Assembly (NCBI GenBank): GCA_947630655.1 | Contig: CANRIQ010000004.1 | Location: forward strand, 1 to 35,118 | Source: an uncultured Clostridia bacterium | GTDB lineage: Bacteria > Bacillota > Clostridia > Oscillospirales > Ruminococcaceae | DNA length: 35,118 nucleotides | Direction of reading: 5' to 3' | In this document: piece by piece, positions 16,836 to 27,305 of the stretch | Layout of the letters: each line of letters starts with the position of its first letter | Position numbering within the stretch: position 1 is the first letter of the stretch | Notes under the pieces: model-generated | What the model was told of the DNA's origin: nothing | The model's database searches: none | The model's input: only the letters and a program-made list of their open reading frames with translations | Program-made: the position numbers and the translations under genes

Positions 16836-18218
16836 ATGGCGGCGGAAATGGTTGTACATTCGCAGGTACAGGTTACGGTAAATCCGAACCGCACGACCGC
16901 GTTTATGTCCTTCTCAAGACCCGAAAACGGCGGTCTTGACATTACCGTGGAGAAGATAATGGCGGCTCTTGCAGAGAATTTCGTGTCCCACGGAATTCTT
17001 GAAGAGGATATTAAAAAGGCTGTCGAGCTCAGACGCTACGACCAGAATATCTGCGTGGCGAAGTGGGATCCTCCCGTAAACGGCATCGACGGTTCGGTGA
17101 AGTATTTTTACAAGATAGATTCCGTTGCCGCGCCCACCGAGGACGAACAAGGCAATATGGACTATAAAAACCTCGGACTGGTAAGGAACATCACCGCGGG
17201 CACGCCTATCGCCGCTATTACTATGCCGACGGAGGGCACTCCCGGTATGGATATCACGGGTATGGTTATAGCGCAGAAGGTCGGAGTTCCGGCGAAGTTC
17301 AACGTCGGCGCGGGAACGCAGCTTATAAACGACGGCAAGGAGATAATCGCCTCCGTTGACGGAAATCTGGCATATAAAAACGGTATGTTTATCGTCGAGG
17401 AAAAGCTGGTTATAAACAGCGATGTTGACACCTCGACGGGTAATATCGATTTTATCGGCGCAGTGGAGATCAAAGGAAGCGTTTTCGAGGGGTTCAGGGT
17501 GACCTCCAAGAGAACGATTACGATAAACGGCTCTGTAAACGGTGCGGAAATCACCGCGGAGGGCGATATAAGCATAAGAATAGGTTCGATAAACTCGAAT
17601 ATCGAATGCCATAACGGAAATATCAAGCTCGGCTTTTGCGAGAACAGCAAGGTTCACGCGTCGGGCAACGTTGAAAGCGCGTCGTTTATCGGCGGAGAGG
17701 TCTTTTCCGAGCAGAAAATCATAGCTTCCGGCAAGGGCATAATTATGGGCGGAAAATACACCGCTCTCGACGGGATTGAGGCGCAGGTCATAGGCTCGGA
17801 GAAGTACGTAAAGACCGAGATTACTCTCGGTAATAACGCCGTGCTTTCCGAAGAGCGCGATCAGCTTGAAAACGATATTAAGAATATGGACGACAAGAGC
17901 GAACAGCTCGGGAAAATCCTCGTTACGCTGGGCGAAATCGCCAAAAAGGGCAAGCTGCCGCCCGAGCGCGAGCAGCTTAAGGCGGAGGCACTGCGCAGCC
18001 GTTTAAAGCTTCAAAGCGAGATAAAGAAGATAAAAATGCGGATTTCCGAGATAGACGATATTTTACAGCTCACGCAGAATTTGTCAATTGCCTGCAAGCG
18101 CACGATTTACCCGGGCGTAACGCTCAGAATTAACAATTGCGTGCTTCAGGTGAACGCGGCGCAGAGCCGCGCGCGCGCCACGGTCGAAAACGGCGAGATA
18201 GTGTTCAAGCCGCTGTAA
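16836..18218 (+). CDS. FapA-family (DUF342) protein
   Basis: GTPGMDITGMVI, IASVDGNLAYKNGMFIVEEKLVINSDVDTSTGNIDFIGAVEIKGSVFEGFRVTSKRTITINGSVNGAEITAEGDISIRIG: DUF342 beta-helix-like pattern with C-terminal coiled coil. Confidence 0.9.
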   Translation: MAAEMVVHSQVQVTVNPNRTTAFMSFSRPENGGLDITVEKIMAALAENFVSHGILEEDIKKAVELRRYDQNICVAKWDPPVNGIDGSVKYFYKIDSVAAPTEDEQGNMDYKNLGLVRNITAGTPIAAITMPTEGTPGMDITGMVIAQKVGVPAKFNVGAGTQLINDGKEIIASVDGNLAYKNGMFIVEEKLVINSDVDTSTGNIDFIGAVEIKGSVFEGFRVTSKRTITINGSVNGAEITAEGDISIRIGSINSNIECHNGNIKLGFCENSKVHASGNVESASFIGGEVFSEQKIIASGKGIIMGGKYTALDGIEAQVIGSEKYVKTEITLGNNAVLSEERDQLENDIKNMDDKSEQLGKILVTLGEIAKKGKLPPEREQLKAEALRSRLKLQSEIKKIKMRISEIDDILQLTQNLSIACKRTIYPGVTLRINNCVLQVNAAQSRARATVENGEIVFKPL

Positions 18219-18236
18219 ATTGTGAAAAAATACGTC

Positions 18237-18277
18237 AAACGCTCCCCGACGCGGGGGGCGTGTTGTTTTCCTTTTTA
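18237..18277 (+). terminator. Probable Rho-independent terminator
   Basis: ACGCTCCCCGACGCGGGGGGCGTGTTGTTTTCCTTTTT downstream of the FapA-like gene. Confidence 0.65.
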
Positions 18278-18283
18278 TTTCTG

Positions 18284-18312
18284 TTGACTTTTTGGCGGAT
18301 TTGTGTTACAAT
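18284..18312 (+). promoter_or_regulatory. Putative promoter for the dehydratase activase-like gene
   Basis: TTGACT (18284-18289), 17 bp, TACAAT (18307-18312). Confidence 0.6.
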
Positions 18313-18406
18313 ATAAAAGGAGCGTTGCTCCCTTTGACATTGTTTTAAATTTGAAAATGTTGGATATAAAACAATTTTTACCGTATTTGGGAAGGAATGG
18401 CATTAA

Positions 18407-21400
18407 ATGAAGCGTGTAGGATTGGATATCGGCTCTACGACAGTAAAGGCGGCTGTTCTTGGCGAGAACGGGGAGCTTTTGTTCAGCCGTTATCAGCGGC
18501 ATTTTTCAGACATACGAAAAACCGTTTCGGATATAATATCTCAAGTGGGAGAAGAGACTGCGGGCGAGCGCGTTCTTATTTCCGTTACGGGTTCGGGAGG
18601 AATTTCCGTTTCAAAGTGGCTGGGAATTCCGTTTGTTCAGGAGGTCGCGGCGGGTACGAACGCGATTAAACATCTTATTCCCGAAACCGACGTGGCTATA
18701 GAACTCGGCGGCGAGGACGCGAAGATAACCTATCTTACGGGCGGTCTTGAACAGCGCATGAACGGAAGCTGCGCGGGCGGCACGGGCGCGTTTATCGATC
18801 AGATGGCGGCTCTGCTTAATACCGATATCGGGGGACTGAACGAGCTTGCGAAGGAGCACACGACCATTTACCCCATAGCGTCGCGGTGCGGAGTTTTCGC
18901 AAAGAGCGATATACAGCCGCTTATAAACGAGGGCGCGAAAAAAAGCGATATTGCGGCGTCGGTTTTCCGCTCGGTGGTAAATCAGACGATAAGCGGTCTT
19001 GCCTGCGGAAAGCCGATACGCGGGCACGTCGCGTTTCTGGGAGGTCCGCTGCACTATTTGTCGGAGCTTCGGCAAAGCTTTGTTGAAACGCTTTCGGCGG
19101 CAGATCCCAACACGAAGTTTATCGTTCCCGAAAACGCAAATTTGTTTGTAGCAATGGGCTGCGCACTGTCGGACGAGTGCGAGGAAGCCGATTTTGACGA
19201 ACTGGCAATTAAAGCGGCAAATCTGGGCGGAAACGAGCTTCGCGAGGTAGAGCGGCTGGAGCCTCTTTTTAAGGACGAGCGTTCGCTTGAGGAATTTAAG
19301 GCTCGTCACGCGAAGGACGTTATCCCGACGGCGGAGCTTTCGTCTTATGCGGGGGAATGTTATCTCGGCATAGACGCGGGTTCAACGACGACAAAGGCTG
19401 TATTACTCAGCAAAAACGCGGAAATTCTCTACTCGCATTATGCGGGAAACCGCGGCGACCCGCTGGGTTCGGTAATCGGCATACTTAAGGAAATTTACAG
19501 CCTGATGCCCGAAAATGCGTACATATCCAAAGCCTGCGCGACGGGTTACGGAGAACATCTTATAAAGGCGGCTCTGGAGGCGGATTTCGGCGAGATTGAA
19601 ACCATGGCGCATTACAAAGCCGCGGATAAGCTGCTCCCCGGCGCGGAGTTTATTCTCGACATCGGCGGGCAGGATATGAAGTGCATGCGCGTGAAAAACG
19701 GCGAGATTGAGTCAATTCTGCTGAACGAGGCGTGCAGCTCGGGCTGCGGAAGCTTTATCGAAAATTTCGCAAACGCTCTCGGTATGACAAGCGCGGAATT
19801 TGCGGTTTTAGGGCTTTCGGCGGAACACCCCGTTGACCTCGGGTCAAGGTGTACGGTGTTTATGAATTCACGCGTAAAACAGGCACAGAAGGAGGGCGCG
19901 ACCGTCGCGGATATTTCGGCGGGGCTGTCCTATTCCGTTGTCAAAAACGCGCTGTTTAAGGTTATAAAGCTACGCGATACCGCGTCTATGGGCGATAAAA
20001 TCATCGTTCAGGGCGGCACGTTTATGAACGACAGCGTTTTGCGCGCGTTTGAGCTTATTGTCGGGAAAAACGTTGTCAGACCCGATAAAGCGGGTCTTAT
20101 GGGAGCATACGGCTCCGCGCTTATCGCTCTCGAACGCGATGACGGCAAGGGAAGCACTATCGCGAAAGCGGACGCTCTCGAGAATTTCCACACCGAGAAA
20201 ACCACGGCAAGATGCGGAAAATGCTCCAACAACTGCCTGCTTACAATTACAAAATTCCCCGACGGCAAGCGTTATATTTCAAACAACAGGTGCGAACGCG
20301 GCGCGGGGATAAGCTCCTCGGGCGAAAAACAGCCGAATTTGTACGACTTTAAATATCACCTGCTGTTCGACCGCGAGAGCCTGCCCGAAAAGGACGCTAA
20401 ACGCGGTGTTATCGGCATTCCGAGGGTGCTTGGAATGTACGAAAATTACCCGTTCTGGCATACGCTGTTTTCGGAGCTCGGATTTTCGGTAAAGCTCTCC
20501 CCGAAAAGCTCCCGCGAGATATACGACCGCGGAATTGAGACCATGCCGAGCGAGTCGGTGTGCTATCCCGCGAAGCTTGCCCACGGGCATATACAGGCTT
20601 TGATTGACGACGGTGTAAAGCTTATTTTCTACCCGTCGATGCCTTATGAAATGAGCGACTCAAACGGCGGCGACAATCACTACAACTGCCCTGTTGTGGC
20701 AACCTACAGCGAGGTTATTAAAAACTCCGTGCCCGAGCTTCGGCAGGATGTGAAGTTTTTAAATCCGTTTCTTCCGATTTTCAACGAAAAAAGAATGTGC
20801 GAACGCCTTTTCGAGGAATTTTCGGAGCATTCGCCCGAGTTTGGGATTACCCGCCGCGAGGTGGGAAACGCTCTCGAAAAAGCCTATGCCGAGGACGCAA
20901 GGTTTAAAGAAACCATGCGCAAAAAGGGCGAGGAAACCCTCGAATACCTCAAGGCAAACGGAAAGCGCGGAATTGTTCTGGCGGGGAGACCCTATCACGT
21001 CGATCCCGAGATAAATCACGGGCTTCCGGAGATGATTTCGGGGTACGGGTTCGCGGTGCTTACCGAGGACTCCGTGGCGCATCTTGAGCAGGTTGTGCGC
21101 CCCATCCGCGTGGTTGACCAGTGGACCTATCACACAAGGCTTTACGCCGCGGCGCATGTTGTGGGAAATAACGACTGTCTGGAGCTTGTGCAGCTCAATT
21201 CGTTCGGGTGCGGTCTGGACGCTATCACGACAGACGAGGTGCAGGAGATACTCCGCAGCTTCGGGAAGCTGTACACCTGCCTTAAAATCGACGAGGTAAA
21301 CAACCTCGGCGCGGCAAGAATACGCCTGCGTTCGCTTATTTCCGTAGTTGACGAGCGCGCAAGGCATAAATTCAAGCCCGTGCGCGGGCATATCGGTTAT

Positions 21401-22702
21401 ATCCGTCAGCCCGAGTTTACAAAGGAAATGCGCAAAAGCCACACTATCCTCTGCCCGCAGATGGCTCCTATTCACTTCGATATGCTTGAAGCGGCGTTCA
21501 ATCACAGCGGGTATAATGTGGTTATCCTCAAAGACTGCTCAAAAGCGGTGGTTGATACGGGTCTTAAATACGTCAACAACGACGCGTGCTATCCGTCAAT
21601 TCTTATTGTAGGGCAGCTTATTCACGCTCTGGGCAGCGGAAAATACGACCTTGACAACACCTCGGTTATGATAACGCAGACGGGCGGCGCGTGCAGGGCG
21701 ACAAACTATGTCGGAATGCTGAAAAAAGCCCTTAAGGACGCGGGGTACGAGAAAATTCCGCTTATCTCGCTGAACGTCGTGGGGCTCGAAAAGCAAAGCG
21801 GCTTCAGAATTACCGCGGGTATGGCTATCCGCGCGTTTATGGGAATAGTTTACGGGGACGTTCTGCAAAGATGTTTATACAAGGTGCGCCCTTACGAAAA
21901 GGTCAAGGGCAGCGCGAACGCCCTGTACGAAAAATGGCGCGTTTTCCTGCGGGACGAGCTGGAACACCTGTCGCTTCCGAGGTTTAACGCGAACGTCCGC
22001 AATATCGTGAAGGAATTCCTCGAATTCCCCGTAAACGATATTGTAAAGCCGAAAATCGGGCTTGTGGGCGAAATTCTGGTTAAATTCCACCCCGTCGCGA
22101 ATAACAATATTATAGAGCTGCTGGAAAACGAGGGCTGCGAAGTTGTCGTTCCAGACCTTATGGGATTTTTCTACTACATCTGCTCTCACGGCAGCACAAA
22201 GCGCGAACTGCTCTACAATCCGAAGCTTAAGGAATTTGCCGAAAACGCGGCGATAAAGGCACTGAGATTTATGGAGAAAAGCTACCGCGAGGCGGTGACG
22301 GGGACAAAATTCGGCTGTCCCGGGGATATTTTTGAAATGCGGGAAATGGTAAAGCCGATAGTTTCCCCCGGCAACATCGCGGGCGAGGGCTGGTTCTTGT
22401 CGGCGGAGATGCTGGAGCTTATAAAGGAGGGCGTTCCGAATATCGTTTGTATGCAGCCGTTTGCGTGTCTTCCGAACCATGTGACGGGCAAGGGCGTTAT
22501 CGGCGAGCTTCGCCGCCAGCACCCCGAAAGCAACATCGTCGCCGTGGATTTCGACCCCGGCGCGTCGGAGGTTAATCAGGTGAACAGAATAAAGCTTATG
22601 CTGACGCAGGCGTTCGCAAGGGCGGGCATAAGCCGCAAGGCAGTGATGACGCCTATCGGCGCGGACGACAAGTACTCTGCTCTCGCGGGTATGAAATTGT
22701 AA
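18407..22702 (+). CDS. 2-hydroxyacyl-CoA dehydratase activase-related fusion protein (two BcrAD/BadFG ATPase domains plus DUF2229 and HgdB-like regions), 1431 aa
   Basis: Two ASKHA modules ([15 protein letters not shown]...[10 protein letters not shown]...[15 protein letters not shown] and [16 protein letters not shown]...[10 protein letters not shown]...[14 protein letters not shown]); Cys motif [10 protein letters not shown]...[31 protein letters not shown] (DUF2229); C-terminal dehydratase-like part. Confidence 0.92.
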   Translation: MKRVGLDIGSTTVKAAVLGENGELLFSRYQRHFSDIRKTVSDIISQVGEETAGERVLISVTGSGGISVSKWLGIPFVQEVAAGTNAIKHLIPETDVAIELGGEDAKITYLTGGLEQRMNGSCAGGTGAFIDQMAALLNTDIGGLNELAKEHTTIYPIASRCGVFAKSDIQPLINEGAKKSDIAASVFRSVVNQTISGLACGKPIRGHVAFLGGPLHYLSELRQSFVETLSAADPNTKFIVPENANLFVAMGCALSDECEEADFDELAIKAANLGGNELREVERLEPLFKDERSLEEFKARHAKDVIPTAELSSYAGECYLGIDAGSTTTKAVLLSKNAEILYSHYAGNRGDPLGSVIGILKEIYSLMPENAYISKACATGYGEHLIKAALEADFGEIETMAHYKAADKLLPGAEFILDIGGQDMKCMRVKNGEIESILLNEACSSGCGSFIENFANALGMTSAEFAVLGLSAEHPVDLGSRCTVFMNSRVKQAQKEGATVADISAGLSYSVVKNALFKVIKLRDTASMGDKIIVQGGTFMNDSVLRAFELIVGKNVVRPDKAGLMGAYGSALIALERDDGKGSTIAKADALENFHTEKTTARCGKCSNNCLLTITKFPDGKRYISNNRCERGAGISSSGEKQPNLYDFKYHLLFDRESLPEKDAKRGVIGIPRVLGMYENYPFWHTLFSELGFSVKLSPKSSREIYDRGIETMPSESVCYPAKLAHGHIQALIDDGVKLIFYPSMPYEMSDSNGGDNHYNCPVVATYSEVIKNSVPELRQDVKFLNPFLPIFNEKRMCERLFEEFSEHSPEFGITRREVGNALEKAYAEDARFKETMRKKGEETLEYLKANGKRGIVLAGRPYHVDPEINHGLPEMISGYGFAVLTEDSVAHLEQVVRPIRVVDQWTYHTRLYAAAHVVGNNDCLELVQLNSFGCGLDAITTDEVQEILRSFGKLYTCLKIDEVNNLGAARIRLRSLISVVDERARHKFKPVRGHIGYIRQPEFTKEMRKSHTILCPQMAPIHFDMLEAAFNHSGYNVVILKDCSKAVVDTGLKYVNNDACYPSILIVGQLIHALGSGKYDLDNTSVMITQTGGACRATNYVGMLKKALKDAGYEKIPLISLNVVGLEKQSGFRITAGMAIRAFMGIVYGDVLQRCLYKVRPYEKVKGSANALYEKWRVFLRDELEHLSLPRFNANVRNIVKEFLEFPVNDIVKPKIGLVGEILVKFHPVANNNIIELLENEGCEVVVPDLMGFFYYICSHGSTKRELLYNPKLKEFAENAAIKALRFMEKSYREAVTGTKFGCPGDIFEMREMVKPIVSPGNIAGEGWFLSAEMLELIKEGVPNIVCMQPFACLPNHVTGKGVIGELRRQHPESNIVAVDFDPGASEVNQVNRIKLMLTQAFARAGISRKAVMTPIGADDKYSALAGMKL

Positions 22703-22861
22703 CAGGCTGTAGATAAAGCCCCGTAGCATTATCCGCCGCAGGCGGATAATGCGGCGGCGTCAGTAGCACTGCGGCAGGCACAAAGCCTAGCCCGCAGCAC
22801 TGCTTTAGCGTTTTGCGCGCAAGCGCATAATGCGTGCATCCGGGACTTTCTCTACAGTCTG
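22703..22861. repeat. MITE/REP-like intergenic element, copy B (159 bp), abutting the stop codon of the upstream gene
   Basis: Ends CAGGCTGTAGATAAAGCCCCG / CGGGACTTTCTCTACAGTCTG; core GCACTGCGGCAGGCACAAAGCCTAG..CCGCAGCACTGCTT.AGCGTTTTGCGCGCA shared with copy A. Confidence 0.8.
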
Positions 22862-22909
22862 AAACTTAGCTTTTTATAAAGGCTGATTTGTAATTTTAAA
22901 GGAGTTATT

Positions 22910-23794
22910 ATGCAAAAATTTTCAACTGAAAACAACGGCGAAAAGCGTTTCAACTTAGGAACTCTCGTTCTTGCGGGGCTTATTGCGATCGTCGTGCTTA
23001 TACTGCTGTTCAACAGCTTTACCGTCGTAAAAGAGGGCTTTATAGGCGTAAAATACCGCTTCGGCAGGATTGTCGACAGCGACCTTACGGCGGGTCTTAA
23101 CGCGCATATTCCGTTTATCGAGAATATCGAGATGGTGGATATCCGCGAGCAGATTTATTCTGTTCAGGCGGACGCTTACACCTCCGATACCCAGACGGTG
23201 GACAGCTTGTCGCTTAAGCTCAACTACTGCTACGACAGCAGCATGCTGCCCGATATAATTCGTTCTATCGGCATACAGAACGTTGAAACCAAGCTTATTG
23301 TGCCGTATGTCGCGAAAATCTCCAAGGACGAAATCGGTAAAGTAAAAGCCGAGGATCTCGTTCAGAACCGTTCGACCGTGCAAAACGCTATTTTCGAGTC
23401 GCTTAAAGACCCGCTTGCCGAGCAGGGCATAATCGTCACAGCGTTCGCTATCGAGAATCTCTCGTTTGACGACGCATTCGAGCAGTCCATTCAGGCAAAG
23501 GTTATCGCGGCGCAGGACGCTTTGAAAATGCAGAACAAGACCGCCGAGCGTCAGGAGGAAGCAAAACAGCAGGTTATAGCGGCGCAGGCGGAGGCGGATT
23601 CGCAGAAAATCCGCGCGGACGCGGAGGCTTACGCTATCGAGGCTGTTCAGAAGCAGCTGCGCGAAAATCCCGACTATATCGAGTATCTTAAGGTTACCAA
23701 GTGGGACGGAATTCTCCCGCAGGCAATGGGCAACGACGTAAATCCGTTTGTTGTGCTGGACGGGGAAAATTTGACGGGAACGGCTGCTGAGTGA
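22910..23794 (+). CDS. SPFH / Band 7 (prohibitin-like) membrane protein
   Basis: N-terminal TM, VVKEGFIGVKYRFGRIVDSDLTAGLNAHIPFIENIEMVDIREQIY, and a coiled-coil AAQDALKMQNKTAERQEEAKQQVIAAQAEADSQKIRADAEAYAIEAVQKQL. Confidence 0.93.
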   Translation: MQKFSTENNGEKRFNLGTLVLAGLIAIVVLILLFNSFTVVKEGFIGVKYRFGRIVDSDLTAGLNAHIPFIENIEMVDIREQIYSVQADAYTSDTQTVDSLSLKLNYCYDSSMLPDIIRSIGIQNVETKLIVPYVAKISKDEIGKVKAEDLVQNRSTVQNAIFESLKDPLAEQGIIVTAFAIENLSFDDAFEQSIQAKVIAAQDALKMQNKTAERQEEAKQQVIAAQAEADSQKIRADAEAYAIEAVQKQLRENPDYIEYLKVTKWDGILPQAMGNDVNPFVVLDGENLTGTAAE

Positions 23795-23814
23795 TGTTGA
23801 CGGAAAGGTGAAAA

Positions 23815-26163
23815 TTGAACTACACGGAACTTAAAAAAGCCGCGCTGGAAAGCTATTTCTCCCGCGCGAACGACATGCAGAAAAGGGCGATTTTCCGCGT
23901 AAACGGCGCGGTGCTTATAATCGCGGGCGCAGGCAGCGGAAAAACGACCGTTCTGGTGAACAGAATTGCCAATATGATGCGGTTCGGGAACGCATACCAT
24001 GATACGGAGGAGCGGGATATTTCGGACGATGAACGCCGTTTTCTGGAGGAATTTCCCGGGCTTCCGAAAACTCCCGAAAACGCGGCGCGGCTTGCGGATA
24101 TTATCGCCGTTGACCCCGTAAAACCGTGGAATATTCTTGCAATCACGTTTACGAATAAAGCCGCGGGAGAGCTTCGCGAAAGGCTTTCGGCAATGCTCGG
24201 CGAGGAGGCGGGGAAAATCCACGCTTCAACGTTCCATTCGGCGTGCGTGAGAATTCTTCGCCGCGAAATCGAACATCTCGGCTATACGCGCGGGTTTACG
24301 ATTTACGACGAGGACGATTCAAAGCGGCTGATAAAGGAGATTATGAAACGGCGCGGACTGGACGAGAAAATCGTTCCCGCAAAGACGTTTAAAAATGCGG
24401 TTTCGCGGCTGAAGGACCAGATGATTTCCTGCGCGGAATTTGCGAAAACCGCCGATGAAAAGGGCGAGCTTGCGGAAATGCAGATTGCAAGCGTTTACAC
24501 CGAGTATCAAAACGCTCTTAAGACCGCGAACGCCGTGGATTTTGACGATATAATCTTCCTTACGGTAAGGCTGTTTGAGGAATTCCCCGAGGTTTTACAG
24601 ACCTACAGAAATCTCTATCGGTATATTATGGTTGACGAGTATCAGGACACCAACCACGCGCAGTACCGCCTTGTTTCGCTGCTTGCGGGAAATGTGGGAA
24701 ATCTGGGCGTTGTGGGAGATGACGACCAGTCGATTTACCGCTTCAGAGGGGCTACCGTTGAGAATATTCTGAATTTTGAAAAACAGTACAAAAACTGCGA
24801 GGTTATAAGGCTTGAGCAGAATTACCGCTCGACGGGGACAATTCTCGACGCGGCAAACGCTATTATAAGCCACAACCAAAACCGCAAAACAAAAAAGCTG
24901 TGGAGCGATCTGGGGCGCGGCGAGAAGATAGAATTGCGCTGTTTTCAGAACGAGCAATCCGAGGCGAAGGGCATTGCGGAAATTATCGCCGAAAACGTGA
25001 AAAACGGCGGAAAATACTCCGACCACGCGCTGCTTTACAGAAACAACGCGCTTTCGAGGGCGTTTGAAACGGCGTTTACGCGCGAGGGTATTCCGTATAA
25101 GATAGTCGGAGGACTGCGCTTTTACGACCGCAAGGAAATACGGGATATGCTGGCGTATCTCGCGCTGATTGACAACCCGTATGACACGGTGCGTTTCCGC
25201 CGCGTGATAAACGAGCCGCGGCGCGGCATCGGCGACGCGACGGTGGACGAGGTTATAAGAATAGCCGAGGGACTCGGAGTAAGCCCCATAGAGGTCTGCC
25301 GCGACAGCGAAAATTTTGAAACGCTGCACAAAAAATCTGTTGTTCTGAAAAGCGCGGCTAATATGTTCGAGGAGCTTGACGAGCTTGCGGATTCGCTGCG
25401 GTTAGACGAGCTTATCGACGCTGTCGCCGAAAAAACGGGTTATATGGATATGCTTAAGGTGTCGGGCGCGGATTGCCAGTCGAGAATTGAGAACGTAAAC
25501 GAGCTTAAATCCAACGCCGTTACCCTGCTTGAGGAGAACCCGGACGCGGCTTTGCCCGATTTTCTCGAACAGACCGCGCTGGCGTCCGATATTGACAATC
25601 TCGACCCGTCCGCGGACAGCGTTTCGCTTATGACAATGCACAGCGCGAAGGGTCTGGAGTTCCCCGTGGTGTTTATGATAGCGGCGGAGGACAACGTTTT
25701 CCCGTCCTCGATGTGCCGCTTCGACCCCGTCGAAATGGAGGAGGAGCGAAGGCTTGCTTATGTTGCGGTAACTCGCGCGAAAAAGCAGCTTTACATAACC
25801 CACACGCGTTATCGGATGCTTTACGGCAAGACCACCGCAAACAAGCTGTCGGAATTCGTGAGGGAGATCCCCGAGGAGCTTTGCGAGGTAAGCGAGGAGG
25901 ACAAGCCCGTTGTATACTCCGTGAAAAACCGCCCCGAACGCCGAAGTTTTCTTAAAGAGGAGACCGAAAAAATGCATACGACGTTCACCGCAGTGAATAA
26001 CGAGGTTTTCTCCGCGGGAGACCGCATAAAGCATAATCTTTTCGGGGAAGGCACGGTGACGGAGGTTGTTCTTATGGGGAACGACGCGATGCTTACCATT
26101 GAGTTTGACAAGCGCGGCGAAAAGAAAATTATGCGGAACAACGCCCGCATGACCAAGCTTTAA
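23815..26163 (+). CDS. pcrA: UvrD/PcrA-family ATP-dependent DNA helicase (TTG start)
   Basis: Motif I AGAGSGKTTVLVNRIA; Ia ITFTNKAAGEL; II MVDEYQDTNHAQY; III GDDDQSIYRFRGA; V/VI SLMTMHSAKGLEFPVVF, AYVAVTRAKKQLYITH. Confidence 0.94.
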   Translation: MNYTELKKAALESYFSRANDMQKRAIFRVNGAVLIIAGAGSGKTTVLVNRIANMMRFGNAYHDTEERDISDDERRFLEEFPGLPKTPENAARLADIIAVDPVKPWNILAITFTNKAAGELRERLSAMLGEEAGKIHASTFHSACVRILRREIEHLGYTRGFTIYDEDDSKRLIKEIMKRRGLDEKIVPAKTFKNAVSRLKDQMISCAEFAKTADEKGELAEMQIASVYTEYQNALKTANAVDFDDIIFLTVRLFEEFPEVLQTYRNLYRYIMVDEYQDTNHAQYRLVSLLAGNVGNLGVVGDDDQSIYRFRGATVENILNFEKQYKNCEVIRLEQNYRSTGTILDAANAIISHNQNRKTKKLWSDLGRGEKIELRCFQNEQSEAKGIAEIIAENVKNGGKYSDHALLYRNNALSRAFETAFTREGIPYKIVGGLRFYDRKEIRDMLAYLALIDNPYDTVRFRRVINEPRRGIGDATVDEVIRIAEGLGVSPIEVCRDSENFETLHKKSVVLKSAANMFEELDELADSLRLDELIDAVAEKTGYMDMLKVSGADCQSRIENVNELKSNAVTLLEENPDAALPDFLEQTALASDIDNLDPSADSVSLMTMHSAKGLEFPVVFMIAAEDNVFPSSMCRFDPVEMEEERRLAYVAVTRAKKQLYITHTRYRMLYGKTTANKLSEFVREIPEELCEVSEEDKPVVYSVKNRPERRSFLKEETEKMHTTFTAVNNEVFSAGDRIKHNLFGEGTVTEVVLMGNDAMLTIEFDKRGEKKIMRNNARMTKL

Positions 26164-26397
26164 GAAAAAATTTCCTAAAATTTCTAAAGTTTTAAGAGAG
26201 CGTGACGATAATTATTTCAAAGGGGAAACAGCTTCGAGTTCGGGACTTGACCCTTTGACAAACGCGTTTCAGTCGCGGAAAAATTCGCGGCAGGCAGTAA
26301 ACGCAGGATACGTTGACCGTGCGGCGTCCGCGGGGGCTCCCCGCAAGCGAATGACAGGCTTGTTTTGATAAAACGGCGTTTTTACGGATTTTGTCTC

Positions 26398-26435
26398 AAA
26401 ACCGCGGATTTTTAGGAATTCGCGGTTTTATTTTG
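26398..26435 (+). terminator. Rho-independent terminator or attenuator ahead of folA
   Basis: AAAACCGCG GATTTTTAGGAATT CGCGGTTTT ATTTTG, about 30 nt before the folA start. Confidence 0.75.
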
Positions 26436-26459
26436 CTTTTGTGAGGAGAAATATAGAAA

Positions 26460-26948
26460 ATGACGTTAATTCTTGTGATGGACAACGACTGCGCTATCGG
26501 CAAAAACGGAAATCTTTTGTACAGGCTTCCCGAGGACATGAAGCATTTTCGCACTACAACCGAAAACTGCGCTGTGATAATGGGGCGGAAAACCTACGAG
26601 TCGTTCCCGAAACGCCCGCTTGCAAACCGCGAGAACATTGTGCTTTCAAGGAGCGTTAAAGAAATCGACGGCGCGAGGGTTTTCGGGGATATAGAGAGCA
26701 TGCTTTCATATGTGGAAAAATTGGACAAAAGGGTGTTCGTTATCGGCGGCGGGGAAATTTACCGCCTGCTTCTCCCCTACTGCGGCGAGGCAATTATTAC
26801 CCGAGTATATGAAAACTTCGGCGGAGACGTTTTCTTTGAGGATATTGAACACGACAAAAGCTGGCGGCTTGCGGAAAGCTCTCCGCTTGTTGAAACGAAC
26901 GGAAAAATTATCCGCTTTATGAGATTTTTGAGGAAAACGGAGGTTTAG
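26460..26948 (+). CDS. folA: Dihydrofolate reductase
   Basis: MTLILVMDNDCAIGKNGNLLYRLPEDMKHFRTTTENCAVIMGRKTYESFPKRPLANRENIVLSR...VFVIGGGEIYRLLLPY. GAGGAG RBS. Confidence 0.95.
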   Translation: MTLILVMDNDCAIGKNGNLLYRLPEDMKHFRTTTENCAVIMGRKTYESFPKRPLANRENIVLSRSVKEIDGARVFGDIESMLSYVEKLDKRVFVIGGGEIYRLLLPYCGEAIITRVYENFGGDVFFEDIEHDKSWRLAESSPLVETNGKIIRFMRFLRKTEV

Positions 26949-26951
26949 ACG

Positions 26952-27305
26952 TTGACAAAGGAGGAATATCTCGAATTCTGTGAAACTATCGGCGGCACGG
27001 AGCTTGACCGTCCCTTTCCCGAGGACTTTGAAAGCGTTGTTGCGCGCCGCTCGGACAACAAAAAATGGTTCGCGCTGGTGATGTTGTATCAGGGGAAGCA
27101 TATTGTAAACCTGAAATGCGACCCTATGGAGTCGGAGCTTGAACAGAAGCTCTTTTCGGGCGTAATTCCCGCGTATCACATGAATAAAAAGCACTGGATT
27201 TCGGTTTTCCTAAATTCGGACGTTCCGCGGGAGGAAATTGAGAGGCTGACGATGGAAAGTTATGAATTAACAAAAAAAGGAAAGTCCTCCCCCAAAAGAA
27301 GATAG
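26952..27305 (+). CDS. MmcQ/YjbR-family protein (TTG start)
   Basis: SVVARRSDNKKWFALVMLYQGKHIVNLKCDPMESELEQKLFSGVIPAYHMNKKHWISVFLNSDVPREEIERLTMESYELT. Confidence 0.88.
   Translation: MTKEEYLEFCETIGGTELDRPFPEDFESVVARRSDNKKWFALVMLYQGKHIVNLKCDPMESELEQKLFSGVIPAYHMNKKHWISVFLNSDVPREEIERLTMESYELTKKGKSSPKRR

Noticed and set aside
26164-26459. THF riboswitch or 6S/SRP/tmRNA in the pcrA-folA gap
   Set aside because: I could not match the conserved motifs of these RNAs by eye; kept only as an unassigned structured-RNA candidate.
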